Shown: positions 1-8,630, counted from the first letter of the stretch. The stretch is 16,960 nucleotides of DNA from Actinophytocola sp036402745 (GCF_036402745.1 NZ_DASWSJ010000130.1:1-16960), one strand, 5' to 3'. Numbers and translations: made by a program. The notes: generated from the letters alone by a model not told the origin.

Positions 1-28
1 ACGCCGCGGGTGCCGACCGTGACACCGC

Positions 29-50
29 GTTCGTGCCTTGTTCACCGCGT
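29..50 (+). promoter_or_regulatory. Candidate PHO box upstream of pstC
   Basis: Two adjacent 11-nt direct repeat units, GTTCGTGCCTT (29-39) and GTTCACCGCGT (40-50), match the layout of actinomycete PhoP-binding PHO boxes, which are 11-nt units beginning GTTCACC or similar. The site lies about 90 nt upstream of the chosen pstC start, a sensible place for phosphate-starvation control of a pst operon. No clear -10 hexamer can be seen in the GC-rich stretch that follows. The repeat unit and spacing are seen directly; PhoP binding is inferred. Confidence 0.65.
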
Positions 51-137
51 TGCCCGCGGGTGGCCACCGGGTGCGACTTCGCTGTCACCCGGACCGCATT
101 CCCCCGCCCGAAACTCCCCTGCCCGAAAGGCGGACCG

Positions 138-1124
138 TTGACCGAGGCGATCGACCGGCCCCGACGGCTGCGGGTCGGCCGCACCCTCGGGGACCGCGTC
201 TTCCGTGGCAGCGCGCGGGGCTTCGGCCTGATCGTGCTGCTGATCATGGGGGGCATCGGCGTCTTCCTGACCATCGAGGCGGTTCCGGCGTTCCGCCAGT
301 GGGGTTGGGGCTTCTTCACCACCGAGCAGTGGAACCCGGAGAGCAACGTGCTGGGCATCGCCGCGGTGCTCGTGGGCACCGGGGTCGTGGCGTGCGTCGC
401 GATGGTCATCGCGTTCCCGCTCGCGCTCGGCACCGCGCTGTACATCTCCGAGTACGCCGCCCCGCGCGCCAAACGGTGGCTGATCGCGATGATCGACCTG
501 ATGGCGTCGGTGCCGAGCGTGATCTACGGGCTCGTCGGCGCGTACCTGCTGCAGCCGGAGATGGTCTACGTCTCCCGCTGGCTGCACGACATGCTCGGCT
601 GGATCCCGATCTTCGCGGTCGACACCGACCCGAACGCGGCCGTGTTCGCCCAGTCCCGCTACACCGCGTCCGCGCTGATCGCCGCGATCGTGGTGGCGAT
701 GATGGTCCTGCCCTACGCCTGCATGGTGATGCGGGAGGTGTTCGACCAGGCGCCGCAGGGGGAGCGAGAGGCCGCCTACGCGCTGGGCTCCACCCGCTGG
801 GGCATGATCCGCTCGGTGGTGCTGCCGTTCGGGCGCGGCGGCATCATCGGCGGCACGATGCTCGCGCTCGGCCGCGCGCTCGGCGAGACCATCGCGGTGG
901 TGCTGATCATCGCGCCGCTGTTCGAGATCAAGGTGCGCATCCTCGAGAACGGCGCCATCACCGTGCCGTCGCTCATCGCCACCCGCTACGGCGAGTCCGT
1001 CGGCCTGCAGCTGTCCGCGCTGCTCGCCGCCGGCCTCGTGCTGTTCGTCGTCACGCTGATCACCAACAGCATCGCCGCGGTGATCGTCACCCGCAGCCGC
1101 AGCGGCGCGAATACGGAGATCTGA
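138..1124 (+). CDS. pstC: Phosphate ABC transporter permease PstC
   Basis: One of the two membrane subunits of the high-affinity phosphate importer; it pairs with PstA and couples to PstB. From the TTG at 138 it is 328 residues, the usual PstC length. AAAGGCGG just upstream (about 126-133) is a reasonable ribosome site. The open frame runs back to 33, but that start would lie inside the PHO box and add 35 non-membrane residues, so TTG is preferred. About six hydrophobic segments are visible. The cytoplasmic EAA loop is clear (EREAAYALGSTRWGMIRSVV), followed by the family-typical LGRALGETIAVVLII, and SVPSVIYGLVGA is also typical of PstC. The stop overlaps the pstA start by one base (TGATG), so the two are translationally coupled. 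The family call is secure; the exact start is less so. Confidence 0.93.
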   Translation: MTEAIDRPRRLRVGRTLGDRVFRGSARGFGLIVLLIMGGIGVFLTIEAVPAFRQWGWGFFTTEQWNPESNVLGIAAVLVGTGVVACVAMVIAFPLALGTALYISEYAAPRAKRWLIAMIDLMASVPSVIYGLVGAYLLQPEMVYVSRWLHDMLGWIPIFAVDTDPNAAVFAQSRYTASALIAAIVVAMMVLPYACMVMREVFDQAPQGEREAAYALGSTRWGMIRSVVLPFGRGGIIGGTMLALGRALGETIAVVLIIAPLFEIKVRILENGAITVPSLIATRYGESVGLQLSALLAAGLVLFVVTLITNSIAAVIVTRSRSGANTEI

Positions 1125-2230
1125 TGCCCACCACGTTCGAGCTCGACGAGTTCCGGGCCGACCTCCGGGAGGAGCCGGCGCAGGCGCCACCGGAGGAGGT
1201 CCGGCGCGACCTGCGCGGCCGCACCCTCGACGACCGGGCCGCGCCGCTCGGCGCCGCGCTCGGCGCGCTGAGCCTGGTGTCGCTGCTCTACGGCCGGCTG
1301 CTGCCGCTGTCCGGCGTGCTCGGCTTCGTCATCTGCTGGTACCTCGCGTTCGTCGTGCTCTACGCGCTCGTGTCGATCTACCGGCACCCGGCGCCCGCGG
1401 TCACCGACCGGATCGCCGGCGTGCTCATCCGCACCAGCGCGCTGGTCGTCGGCGGCGCGCTCGCCACGGTCATCACCTACGTGTTCGTCCGCGGCGCGCC
1501 GGCCCTGCGGCACCTCAACATCTTCACCCAGGACCTGACCGCGGGCCCGCACGACCCGCTCGAGGTCGGCGGCGTGCTGCACGGGATCGTCGGCACGCTC
1601 ATCCAGGTCGGCATCGCGATCTCGATCACGCTGCCGCTCGGCGTGGGCTGCGCGGTGTTCATGACCGAGGTCGGCGGCAAGCTCGCGAACCTGGTGCGCA
1701 CCGTGGTCGAGGCGATGACCGCGCTGCCCTCGATCGTCTGCGGCCTGTTCGTCTACATCGCGCTGCTGCTCACCTTCGACGTGCAGCGCAACGGAATGGC
1801 CGCGGCACTCGCGATCAGCGTGATGATGCTGCCGATCATCGCCCGCTCCGCAGAGGTCGTGCTGCGGGTGGTGCCCGGCGGGCTGCGCGAGGCGAGCCTC
1901 GCGCTCGGCGCGTCGCAGTGGCAGACCGTGCGCAAGGTCGTGCTGCCCACCGCCCGCCCGGCGCTCGCCACCGCGATGGTGCTCGGCATCGCCCGCGGCA
2001 TCGGCGAGACGTCGCCGGTGCTGATCACCGCCGGCTACACCACGTTCCTCAACGCCAACCCGTTCGAGGGCCCGATGGTGTCGCTGCCGCTGTTCGCCTA
2101 CACGCTCGCTCGCTCGCCCGAGCCGCTGTTCCAGACCAGGGCATTCGGCGCCGCCGCGGTGCTGATGGTGCTGGTGCTGCTCGTGTTCCTGCTCGCCCGG
2201 CTGGCCGCCGCACAACGGCGGGGCCGGTAA
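1124..2230 (+). CDS. pstA: Phosphate ABC transporter permease PstA, N-terminally extended
   Basis: Second permease subunit of the phosphate importer. At 368 residues it is longer than typical PstA (roughly 280-300). The extra part is a charged cytoplasmic start (residues about 1-40) and a hydrophobic block at about 42-88 (LGALSLVSLLYGRLLPLSGV, then FVICWYLAFVVLYALVSIY), probably two additional membrane helices. The conserved core follows, with the EAA loop (REASLALGASQWQTVRKVVL) and the ARGIGETSPVLITAGY signature of PstA. Its ATG overlaps the pstC stop by one base; pstS starts 21 nt after its stop. The extension is seen directly; any role, such as docking the tethered binding proteins, is speculation. 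Function as PstA is well supported by both sequence and context. Confidence 0.93.
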   Translation: MPTTFELDEFRADLREEPAQAPPEEVRRDLRGRTLDDRAAPLGAALGALSLVSLLYGRLLPLSGVLGFVICWYLAFVVLYALVSIYRHPAPAVTDRIAGVLIRTSALVVGGALATVITYVFVRGAPALRHLNIFTQDLTAGPHDPLEVGGVLHGIVGTLIQVGIAISITLPLGVGCAVFMTEVGGKLANLVRTVVEAMTALPSIVCGLFVYIALLLTFDVQRNGMAAALAISVMMLPIIARSAEVVLRVVPGGLREASLALGASQWQTVRKVVLPTARPALATAMVLGIARGIGETSPVLITAGYTTFLNANPFEGPMVSLPLFAYTLARSPEPLFQTRAFGAAAVLMVLVLLVFLLARLAAAQRRGR

Positions 2231-2251
2231 GAACCGAAGAGGGAGACGGAA

Positions 2252-3874
2252 ATGGGACGCATCGCCGCTTGGCGACGCGCACTGATCGTCGCGCTCGTCG
2301 CGACGACGGCGGTCACACCGGCGATCCCGGCATCGGCCGCCGCCCCACCGGCCTACGAGCCGATCACCGGGTCAGGCTCGACGTGGAGCCAGAACGCGCT
2401 CGACCAGTGGGTGCAGAACGCCAGGAGCAAGGGCATGACCGTGTCCTACTCCGGCGTCGGCTCGTCCGCGGGCCGGAGACAGTTCGCGGATGGCCAGAAC
2501 GACTTCGGCGTCTCGGAGATCCCGTTCCAGGGCACCGATCGCGGCCAGCCGGACTCCTCACCCAACCGCGCCTACGCCTACATGCCGATCGTGGCGGGCG
2601 GTACCTCGTTCATGTACCAGCTGCGCGTCGGCGGCCAGCTCTACCGCGGCCTGCGGCTGTCCGGCCCGACGATCGCGAAGATCTTCACCGGCGCGATCCG
2701 CAACTGGAACGACGCGGCGATCACCAAGGACAACAACGGCCGGAAGTTCCCGAACAAGCCGATCATCCCGATCGTGCGTGGTGACGGGTCCGGCACCACC
2801 GCCCAGTTCGCCCGCTGGATGGACACCGAGCACCGCGCGATCTGGCGGAGCTACTGCGGCTGCACGGGGCTCACCTCGTACTACCCGGTGAACAAGGGCC
2901 GGGCGCCGCTGATGACCTCGCAGACCGGGTCGGACCGGGTCGCCGGCGCGGTCGCGGCCACGGCGGGGGACGGCGCCATCACCTACGTCGAGTACTCCTA
3001 CGCCACCGCGCGGAACTTCCCGGTGGTCAAGGTGCTCAACCGCGGCGGCTACTACGTCGAGCCGACCCACTACAACGTGGCGGTCGCGCTGACCCAGGCG
3101 CAGATCAACAACAACCCGCGCGACCAGAACTACCTCACCCAGGTCCTGGACCGGGTGTACCGGTTCAGCGACCCGCGGACCTACCCGCTGTCCTCGTACT
3201 CGTACGCGATCATCCCGGTGGTCGGCGCGGGCGACTTCCGGATCACGGCGGGCAAGGGCCGCACCATGTCCGACTTCATGTACTACTTCCTGTGCCAGGG
3301 CCAGAGCGCGATGCCCGCGCTCGGCTACTCGCCCCTGCCGGCGAACCTGGTGCGCGCCGGGTTCGCCCAGGTGAAGAAGATCCCGCACGCGACGATCCAG
3401 GACACCGACGTGGCGCGGTGCGGCAACCCGACGTTCGACCCCGGCGACCCGTCGAGCAACAAGCTGGCGCGCGAGGCGCCGCAGCCGCAGGCGTGCGACC
3501 GGCTCGGCCAGGGCCCGTGCGGCGCGGCCCAGGGCGGCGGCGCCGGCGGCACCGGTGGTGGCGGCAGCGGTTCCGGAGGCAGTGGCAACGGAAGTGGTGC
3601 AGGCGGTGCCGGTGGCAACACGCCGGCCGGCGGCGGTGGTCCCTCGGCCACCCAGCGCGACCCGGAGACGGGCCTGCCGATCGGCACCGGAGGCGACGGC
3701 GGCAGCGGGTCCGACCTGGCGGGCAGCGCGACGGAGCTCGCGGCGTTCCGCTCGGACGGGATGACCACCACGCTCGGCGTGCTGGTCGGTGTGCAACTGC
3801 TGCTCGTGCTGCTGGTGCCGCCGTTCGTGGCGCGCGCCGCGCGCCGGCGGCGCGAGTCGGCGGACCAGGCGTGA
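2252..3874 (+). CDS. pstS: Phosphate-binding protein PstS with C-terminal membrane anchor
   Basis: Extracytoplasmic phosphate receptor for PstCA-B; 540 residues. It has a Sec-type signal peptide (about 1-30, ending PASAA) with no lipobox cysteine. The binding domain shows the family phosphate contacts: GSGSTW at 40-45, SYSGVGSSAG, FGVSEIPF, FTGAIRNWND, and RGDGSGTT at 176-183. After about residue 427 comes a Gly/Ser/Asn-rich linker, then a hydrophobic helix (about 505-527, LGVLVGVQLLLVLLVPPFVA) and a basic tail (RAARRRR). It is therefore probably tethered by a C-terminal helix rather than by N-terminal lipid, which is unusual for a Gram-positive PstS. No LPXTG or LAXTG motif precedes the helix. 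GAGGGAGA lies about 7 nt before the ATG. The next gene starts 14 nt after the stop. Confidence 0.92.
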   Translation: MGRIAAWRRALIVALVATTAVTPAIPASAAAPPAYEPITGSGSTWSQNALDQWVQNARSKGMTVSYSGVGSSAGRRQFADGQNDFGVSEIPFQGTDRGQPDSSPNRAYAYMPIVAGGTSFMYQLRVGGQLYRGLRLSGPTIAKIFTGAIRNWNDAAITKDNNGRKFPNKPIIPIVRGDGSGTTAQFARWMDTEHRAIWRSYCGCTGLTSYYPVNKGRAPLMTSQTGSDRVAGAVAATAGDGAITYVEYSYATARNFPVVKVLNRGGYYVEPTHYNVAVALTQAQINNNPRDQNYLTQVLDRVYRFSDPRTYPLSSYSYAIIPVVGAGDFRITAGKGRTMSDFMYYFLCQGQSAMPALGYSPLPANLVRAGFAQVKKIPHATIQDTDVARCGNPTFDPGDPSSNKLAREAPQPQACDRLGQGPCGAAQGGGAGGTGGGGSGSGGSGNGSGAGGAGGNTPAGGGGPSATQRDPETGLPIGTGGDGGSGSDLAGSATELAAFRSDGMTTTLGVLVGVQLLLVLLVPPFVARAARRRRESADQA

Positions 3875-3888
3875 ACGGGGGGATGGGA

Positions 3889-6696
3889 ATGTCACGGATC
3901 ACGGGCCTGACCCGGCTCGGCATGGTGGTGCTCCTCGCCGCCGCACCGATCGCCGGCGCCGCGGTGCTGCCGGCGCCGGCCGCGCAGGCGCAGAGCAACT
4001 CCGCCGTCGTGCAGACCAAGGAGATCACCAACTACGGCCGCGGCACCTCCGCACCCGCCACGGTCCGGGTCGACCGGACGACCAACCTGTTCGACCGCCA
4101 GCAGGTCACGATCGACCTGAACGGCTTCAAGCCCTCGTACAACGCCAACAACATCAACGTCGGCGGCAGCCGGGTGGAGTACCCGGTGGTGGTGATGCTG
4201 TGCCGCGGCGCCAAACCCGCCAGGAACACCTGCGTGAACCAGGACCGGGTCCAGTGGCAGTCCGGCTTCGACGTCAACGCGCTGCCCGAGCAACGCGCGG
4301 TGGCCGAGAAGCAGAGCCGGCAGGGCGAAGCCCCCGCCTATCCGGGAGCGGACATCTACCAGCAGTACGCGAACCTCTATCGCGCCGAGCAGCTCCCGTT
4401 CGTCTCCACGGACGGCGTCTCGTATCTGTGGGTGGCCAACACGATCCGGCCGGACGGCCAGCCGTCCATCAACGAGCCGAAGCTGAAGAGTTTCCCGCCG
4501 CCCGACACGGCGAGCGAGGGCACCAGCGTGATCACCACCAGGTACATTCCCATCCGGCCGAACGGGACCAACAAGTTCCTGTTCGAGGTCCGGCAGCGGG
4601 CCTCGCAGCCGAGCCTGGGGTGCACCGACACCCAGCAGTGCTCGATCGTGGTCGTGCCGATCATGGACATGGCATGCGCCCAGAACGCGCCCGCGGAGTG
4701 CGCCGCCGGCCCGAACGGGCCGGCTCCCGGCGATGGCGGGTTCACCGACGGCCACAACCTGTTCGTCGGTCCGCAGCAGTGGCTCGCCGAGTCCAACTGG
4801 CGCAACCGGTTCGTCGTCCCGATCTCGTTCGCGCCCGATCTGCAGTCCTGCGACGTGCGCGACCCCAGGCCCTCCGTCCAGGCGTACGGCTCGGAGCTGG
4901 TCGACGTGGCGCAGCAGCGTTGGGGCGCGGCCTACTGCACCGGTGCGCGGAAGTCGGACTACCTGCCCGTGTACACCCAGGGCAGCGAGTATTTCGCGCG
5001 GCGGCAGCTCACGACGAGGCTCGGCACGAGCTACCAGCAGGACGCGGTGTTCGTCAGCCAGCCGGTGACCGGCTCACCGCGGCCGGTGGTGCACGCGCCG
5101 AGCGCGCTCACCGGGTTCGCGGTGGCCTATGTCGTCGACGACGCGAACGGCAAACAGGTCCAGAACCTGACGCTGTCGCCGAGACTGCTGGCCAAGTTGC
5201 TCACCCAGAGCTACAACCCGGTGGTCGTTCCCCCGAACATCCGGCAGGGCAAGCAGCGCTACACCGGAACGCAGCCGGTCCCCGACGACGCGACCGCCAA
5301 CGGGTACTACGTGGCGCATCCCGCGTTGATCGACAACCCGCGGAGCCTGTTCGCCGACCCCGAGTTCGCGGCGCTCAACCCCGGCCTCGCCGTGAAGGAC
5401 CAGGCCGGCAACCTCGCCCCGCAGCTGCTGGGCACCCTCAACTCGATGATCTTCACGGTCGAGTCGGACATCATCATGGATGTCACCCGGTACATCACGA
5501 GCGACCCGGCGACGCGGGCGTGGCTCGGCGGGCAGGCGGACCAGTACGGCATGCGCGTCAACCCGGCGTGGCGCAACCTGGCGCCGACGCAGATCTACAC
5601 GCTGCTGGACACCTGGGTGCGGCCGTCCCAGCCGCGCAAGACGGGCTGGCTGGAGGGTCCCTTCGGCGACAAGCGCTTCTTCGTCTACGGGGGCGGCGAC
5701 ACCTGCGACGAGACCTTCAAGACGCCGTATCTCACCAAGATGGCGAACGTCTCGAACTCGGCGGAGGCGGACGCCCTGGCGCTGCTCGACCGCCGCGGTT
5801 CGGCCACGCCGGTCTGCACGTCGGACTCGACGCCGGTGCCGCCGGCCCAGCAGGCCCCGGGGCCGCAGTTCCCCGGCGACGACGTCACCCAGGACGTGGT
5901 GTACCGGGAGGTCAAGAACCAGCCCGCCGACTTCGGCCAGCGGGCGGTCCTGGCGGTGACGACCGTGCCGCACGCCGCCCTGTACGAGGTGCCCACCGCG
6001 CGGCTGGTCAACTCGGCCGGCAAGGCCGTCGGCCCGACCCCGGGCACCATGCTCAACGCGCTCAACGCGGCGGTGCAGGACCCCGCGAGCGGCACCGTCC
6101 GCATCGACCACCCGCGGGTCACCGGCAACGCGTACCCGGGCACCATGGTGGCCTACACGGCGGTGCCCACCGCGGGCCTCAACCGCGCGACCGCCGGCCG
6201 TTACGCCGACTTCATCGAGTTCATGGCCACCACCGGCCAGGTCCCCGGACCGACGCTCGCCAACCTGCCGCCCGGCTACGACCCGCTGCCGCCGGCGATG
6301 GTCAACCAGGCCAAGGCCGCCGCCGCGGCGATACGCGCACAGCGCGGCGAGGTCCCGCCCCCGCCGCCGGGCGGCCCGCTCCAGAACGGCATGCCACCGG
6401 GGTTCGGCGGCGGTGACCAGCCCGTCGCGCAGGCCCCCAACCCGGGCAGCGGCCTCCCGGCCGGCGCGGTGCAGCCGCAGGGTGCCGCGAAGAATCCGAA
6501 GGTGACCGGCGACCCGGCGCGGGTGGCGAAGACCGAGGGGGCGAGCTCCTGGCTCGCCCGGTGGGCGATGCCGCTGCTGATCGGGTTCGGCCTGCTCGCC
6601 GCGCTGGTCGCGTTCGGCGTCCAGGTCGGCTCGCGGCCCGACCACCCGCTGCGCCGCCGGCTCGACGGGTTGCTACGGGCGGTGGGACGCCGATGA
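3889..6696 (+). CDS. Large secreted, membrane-anchored protein with PstS-like domain
   Basis: A 935-residue protein. Signal peptide 1-35 (ends PAAQAQ). An N-terminal beta-rich region with a stretch recalling Ig-like surface domains (NLFDRQQVTIDLNGF) leads to a central and C-terminal part that resembles the periplasmic phosphate-binding fold: SALTGFAVAYVVDD and LTLSPRLLAKLLTQSY parallel the PstS strand plus 'FTGKIKNW' helix region, and RYADFIEFMATTG...NLPPGYDPLP resembles the closing part of actinobacterial PstS-like proteins. Several cysteines suggest disulfides. A Pro/Gly linker, a hydrophobic helix (about 891-915, AMPLLIGFGLLAALVAFGV) and a basic tail follow, the same tethering design as the preceding PstS. 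GGGGGGA just before ATG 3889 supports that start; GTG 3871, overlapping the pstS stop, is the alternative. The exact ligand is unknown; the binding-protein resemblance is by eye. Confidence 0.8.
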   Translation: MSRITGLTRLGMVVLLAAAPIAGAAVLPAPAAQAQSNSAVVQTKEITNYGRGTSAPATVRVDRTTNLFDRQQVTIDLNGFKPSYNANNINVGGSRVEYPVVVMLCRGAKPARNTCVNQDRVQWQSGFDVNALPEQRAVAEKQSRQGEAPAYPGADIYQQYANLYRAEQLPFVSTDGVSYLWVANTIRPDGQPSINEPKLKSFPPPDTASEGTSVITTRYIPIRPNGTNKFLFEVRQRASQPSLGCTDTQQCSIVVVPIMDMACAQNAPAECAAGPNGPAPGDGGFTDGHNLFVGPQQWLAESNWRNRFVVPISFAPDLQSCDVRDPRPSVQAYGSELVDVAQQRWGAAYCTGARKSDYLPVYTQGSEYFARRQLTTRLGTSYQQDAVFVSQPVTGSPRPVVHAPSALTGFAVAYVVDDANGKQVQNLTLSPRLLAKLLTQSYNPVVVPPNIRQGKQRYTGTQPVPDDATANGYYVAHPALIDNPRSLFADPEFAALNPGLAVKDQAGNLAPQLLGTLNSMIFTVESDIIMDVTRYITSDPATRAWLGGQADQYGMRVNPAWRNLAPTQIYTLLDTWVRPSQPRKTGWLEGPFGDKRFFVYGGGDTCDETFKTPYLTKMANVSNSAEADALALLDRRGSATPVCTSDSTPVPPAQQAPGPQFPGDDVTQDVVYREVKNQPADFGQRAVLAVTTVPHAALYEVPTARLVNSAGKAVGPTPGTMLNALNAAVQDPASGTVRIDHPRVTGNAYPGTMVAYTAVPTAGLNRATAGRYADFIEFMATTGQVPGPTLANLPPGYDPLPPAMVNQAKAAAAAIRAQRGEVPPPPPGGPLQNGMPPGFGGGDQPVAQAPNPGSGLPAGAVQPQGAAKNPKVTGDPARVAKTEGASSWLARWAMPLLIGFGLLAALVAFGVQVGSRPDHPLRRRLDGLLRAVGRR

Positions 6697-7703
6697 CGAC
6701 GCTGACGCCGGCCACAGCGCCTGCGTCCGAGCGGCCGGCGGACGAGGCGGACGAGCCGGCGGGTGCCGGCGCGTCCACCACCGCCGCCGCGCCGCCCCGG
6801 CCGGCGCCGTTCGGGGCGAAGGTGGCCTCGCGGGTGTTCGCGCTGCTCGCGGTGGGCGCCCTCGGTTTCGTCGGGTACCTGATGCTGCTGAGCCCGCTGG
6901 AGCAGAGCTCGACCCAGGACGTGCTCTACTCGCAGCTGCGTGGCCCGATCGCCGAGGCCGTGCCGCCCTACGCCGGGCGCGAGCAGAGCGCGGACGGCAC
7001 GGTCATGCGCTCGGTGCCGTCGATCTACGCCGACGGCGAGGACACGCTGATCCCCGCCGGCGCGCCGATCGCCGTGCTCGAGATCCCGGCGATCGACCTG
7101 CGCCAGGTGGTGGTCGAGGGCACCAGCTCCGGCGACCTGGAGGCCGGCCCCGGCCACCGGCGCGACACCGTGCTGCCGGGGCAGCGGGGCGTGTCGCTGA
7201 TCTACGGCCGGGCCACCACGTTCGGCGGACCGTTCGGCGGGCTGCCGCGGCTGGCGCGCGGCCAGGACCTGACCGTGGTGACCTTCCAGGGCACGTTCAC
7301 CTACCGCGTGGAGGGGGTGCGCCGCGCCGGTGACCCGCTGCCCGACATCCAGCCGGTCACCGCCGGCGGCAGCCGGCTCACCCTGGTCACGGCCGAGGGG
7401 GACAACCCGCTGCAGCCGAACCGCACCGTGTTCGTCGACGCGCTGCTGCGCGGCGACCCGCAGGCCGCGGCCGACCGGCCCCGGCTGATCCCGCCGGAGG
7501 AGCAGTCGCTCGCCTCGGACCGGCCCGCGCTGCTGCCGCTGGTGCTGTGGATGCAGGCACTCGTCGTGGTGGCCGTCGCGATCGCCTGGGCCCGGGTCCG
7601 CTGGGGCCGCTGGGAGACCCACCTGGTGGGGCTGCCGATGATGCTCGCGGTGCTGTGGTTCGTGTACGAGACGGGCGCCCGGTTGCTGCCCAACCTGACG
7701 TGA
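6693..7703 (+). CDS. Sortase-like membrane protein lacking the catalytic His and Cys
   Basis: A 336-residue protein; its ATG overlaps the previous stop (ATGA). Layout: Pro/Ala-rich start, helix at about 47-67, sortase-like domain about 121-252, then helices at about 279-301 and 311-327. The sortase pattern is clear: LEIPAIDLRQVVVEGTSSGD (129-148), GPGHRRDTVLPGQRG (152-166), TTFGGPFGGLPRLARGQDL and FTYRVEGV. In active class E-type sortases the next blocks read like AGHRTTYGAPF and LTLTTC. Here they are YGRATTFGGPF, with Arg173 at the catalytic His position, and LTLVTAEG, with Ala234 at the Cys position. The protein contains no cysteine at all. A conserved Arg (Arg244 in QPNRTVFV) is kept. It therefore cannot be a normal transpeptidase; a binding or scaffold role within this operon is inferred. 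Confidence 0.8.
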   Translation: MTTLTPATAPASERPADEADEPAGAGASTTAAAPPRPAPFGAKVASRVFALLAVGALGFVGYLMLLSPLEQSSTQDVLYSQLRGPIAEAVPPYAGREQSADGTVMRSVPSIYADGEDTLIPAGAPIAVLEIPAIDLRQVVVEGTSSGDLEAGPGHRRDTVLPGQRGVSLIYGRATTFGGPFGGLPRLARGQDLTVVTFQGTFTYRVEGVRRAGDPLPDIQPVTAGGSRLTLVTAEGDNPLQPNRTVFVDALLRGDPQAAADRPRLIPPEEQSLASDRPALLPLVLWMQALVVVAVAIAWARVRWGRWETHLVGLPMMLAVLWFVYETGARLLPNLT

Positions 7704-8503
7704 CCGCCCCGCGGCGCCGGCCGCGGTGGCGCTCGGTTCTCCTGTGGACGGTGGCCGCGGTCGTGTTCCTCGGCCCCGTGGTGGTCGTCGGCGTGCTCGT
7801 CGGGACCTCGCCAGGAGGCGCCCCGAACGCGGCGCCGCTCGTCGCCGCCGGCGGCGTGCCGGCCGGGGTGCCGGCGGTCCCGGCGGTGCCCGCGGCCACG
7901 GGGTCCGCACCGACCGGGCCGTCCGGGCCGGCCGGGGCCCAGGACGCGTACGCCGGGTGGGCGGGCGAGGTCGGGGCCAGGACGGGCATTCCCGCGCGGG
8001 CGTTGTCCGCGTACGCCAACGCCGAGGTCGTGCTGGCCGCCGAGCGGCCGGGCTGCCGGCTCACCTGGGTGACGCTCGCCGGCGTGGCCCGGGTGGAGTC
8101 CGACCACGGCCGCTACGCCGGCCGCACCCTGCGCGCGGACGGCCGGCCGGACCGCGCGATCATCGGCGTCCCGCTGGACGGCACACCGGGCGTCGCGGCG
8201 GTCGCCGACACCGACCGCGGCGCGCTCGACGGTGACCCGGTGCGGGACCGCGCGGTGGGGCCGCTGCAGTTCCTTCCGTCCACATGGGACACCTACGGTG
8301 CCGACGGGGACGGGGACGGCGTCGCGGAGCCGCAGGACATCGACGACGCCGCGGTGGCCGCCGGCAGGTACCTGTGTGCCTCGGGCGGCGACCTGTCCAC
8401 CGGGGAGGGCTGGTGGCGGGCCGTGCTGGCCTACAACGCGTCCGTGGACTACGCCCGGGACGTGTTGGCCGGCGCCAACACCTACGCGACCAGGAGCCGG
8501 TAA
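7700..8503 (+). CDS. Lytic transglycosylase-like peptidoglycan hydrolase
   Basis: A 267-residue protein starting at the GTG that overlaps the previous stop (GTGA). A short basic start, a membrane helix (about 12-35, SVLLWTVAAVVFLGPVVVVG) and an Ala/Pro/Gly linker place the domain from about 82 outside the membrane. The domain has the SLT-type layout: ARVESDHGRYAG with probable catalytic Glu133, GPLQFLPSTWDTYG at 187-200, an Asp/Gly loop at 201-207 (ADGDGDG, possibly a metal site), and LAYNASVDYARDVL near the end. Members cleave the glycan strand non-hydrolytically, giving anhydromuramic ends. As the last gene of the pst-type operon it may open the wall locally for the tethered proteins encoded upstream; that role is inferred. 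The family call is firm. Confidence 0.88.
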   Translation: MTAPRRRPRWRSVLLWTVAAVVFLGPVVVVGVLVGTSPGGAPNAAPLVAAGGVPAGVPAVPAVPAATGSAPTGPSGPAGAQDAYAGWAGEVGARTGIPARALSAYANAEVVLAAERPGCRLTWVTLAGVARVESDHGRYAGRTLRADGRPDRAIIGVPLDGTPGVAAVADTDRGALDGDPVRDRAVGPLQFLPSTWDTYGADGDGDGVAEPQDIDDAAVAAGRYLCASGGDLSTGEGWWRAVLAYNASVDYARDVLAGANTYATRSR

Positions 8504-8630
8504 GCGTAGCTCACGTGCCGGACATGTCTCCTCAACCAGCAGTTCCGCGGCAGTTGTCCCACCCCGGCGGCCGGGCGTCGAGACTTCACGCGTGCGATTT
8601 TCCCTGACACAGCAACAGAAAGATGGTGAC

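Noticed and set aside
33..137. Upstream start for pstC at GTG 33
   Set aside because: It would place the start codon inside the PHO box and add a cysteine-rich, non-hydrophobic leader; TTG 138 has a ribosome site and gives normal length.
42..1190. Long minus-strand open frame antisense to pstC
   Set aside because: A composition artefact of GC-rich DNA; the translation is Arg/His/Asp-rich without any domain, while the plus frame is a clear PstC.
5074..6645. Long minus-strand open frame antisense to the large binding-like protein
   Set aside because: Low-complexity Arg/Gly/Val translation, no signal or motif; a shadow of the real plus-strand gene.
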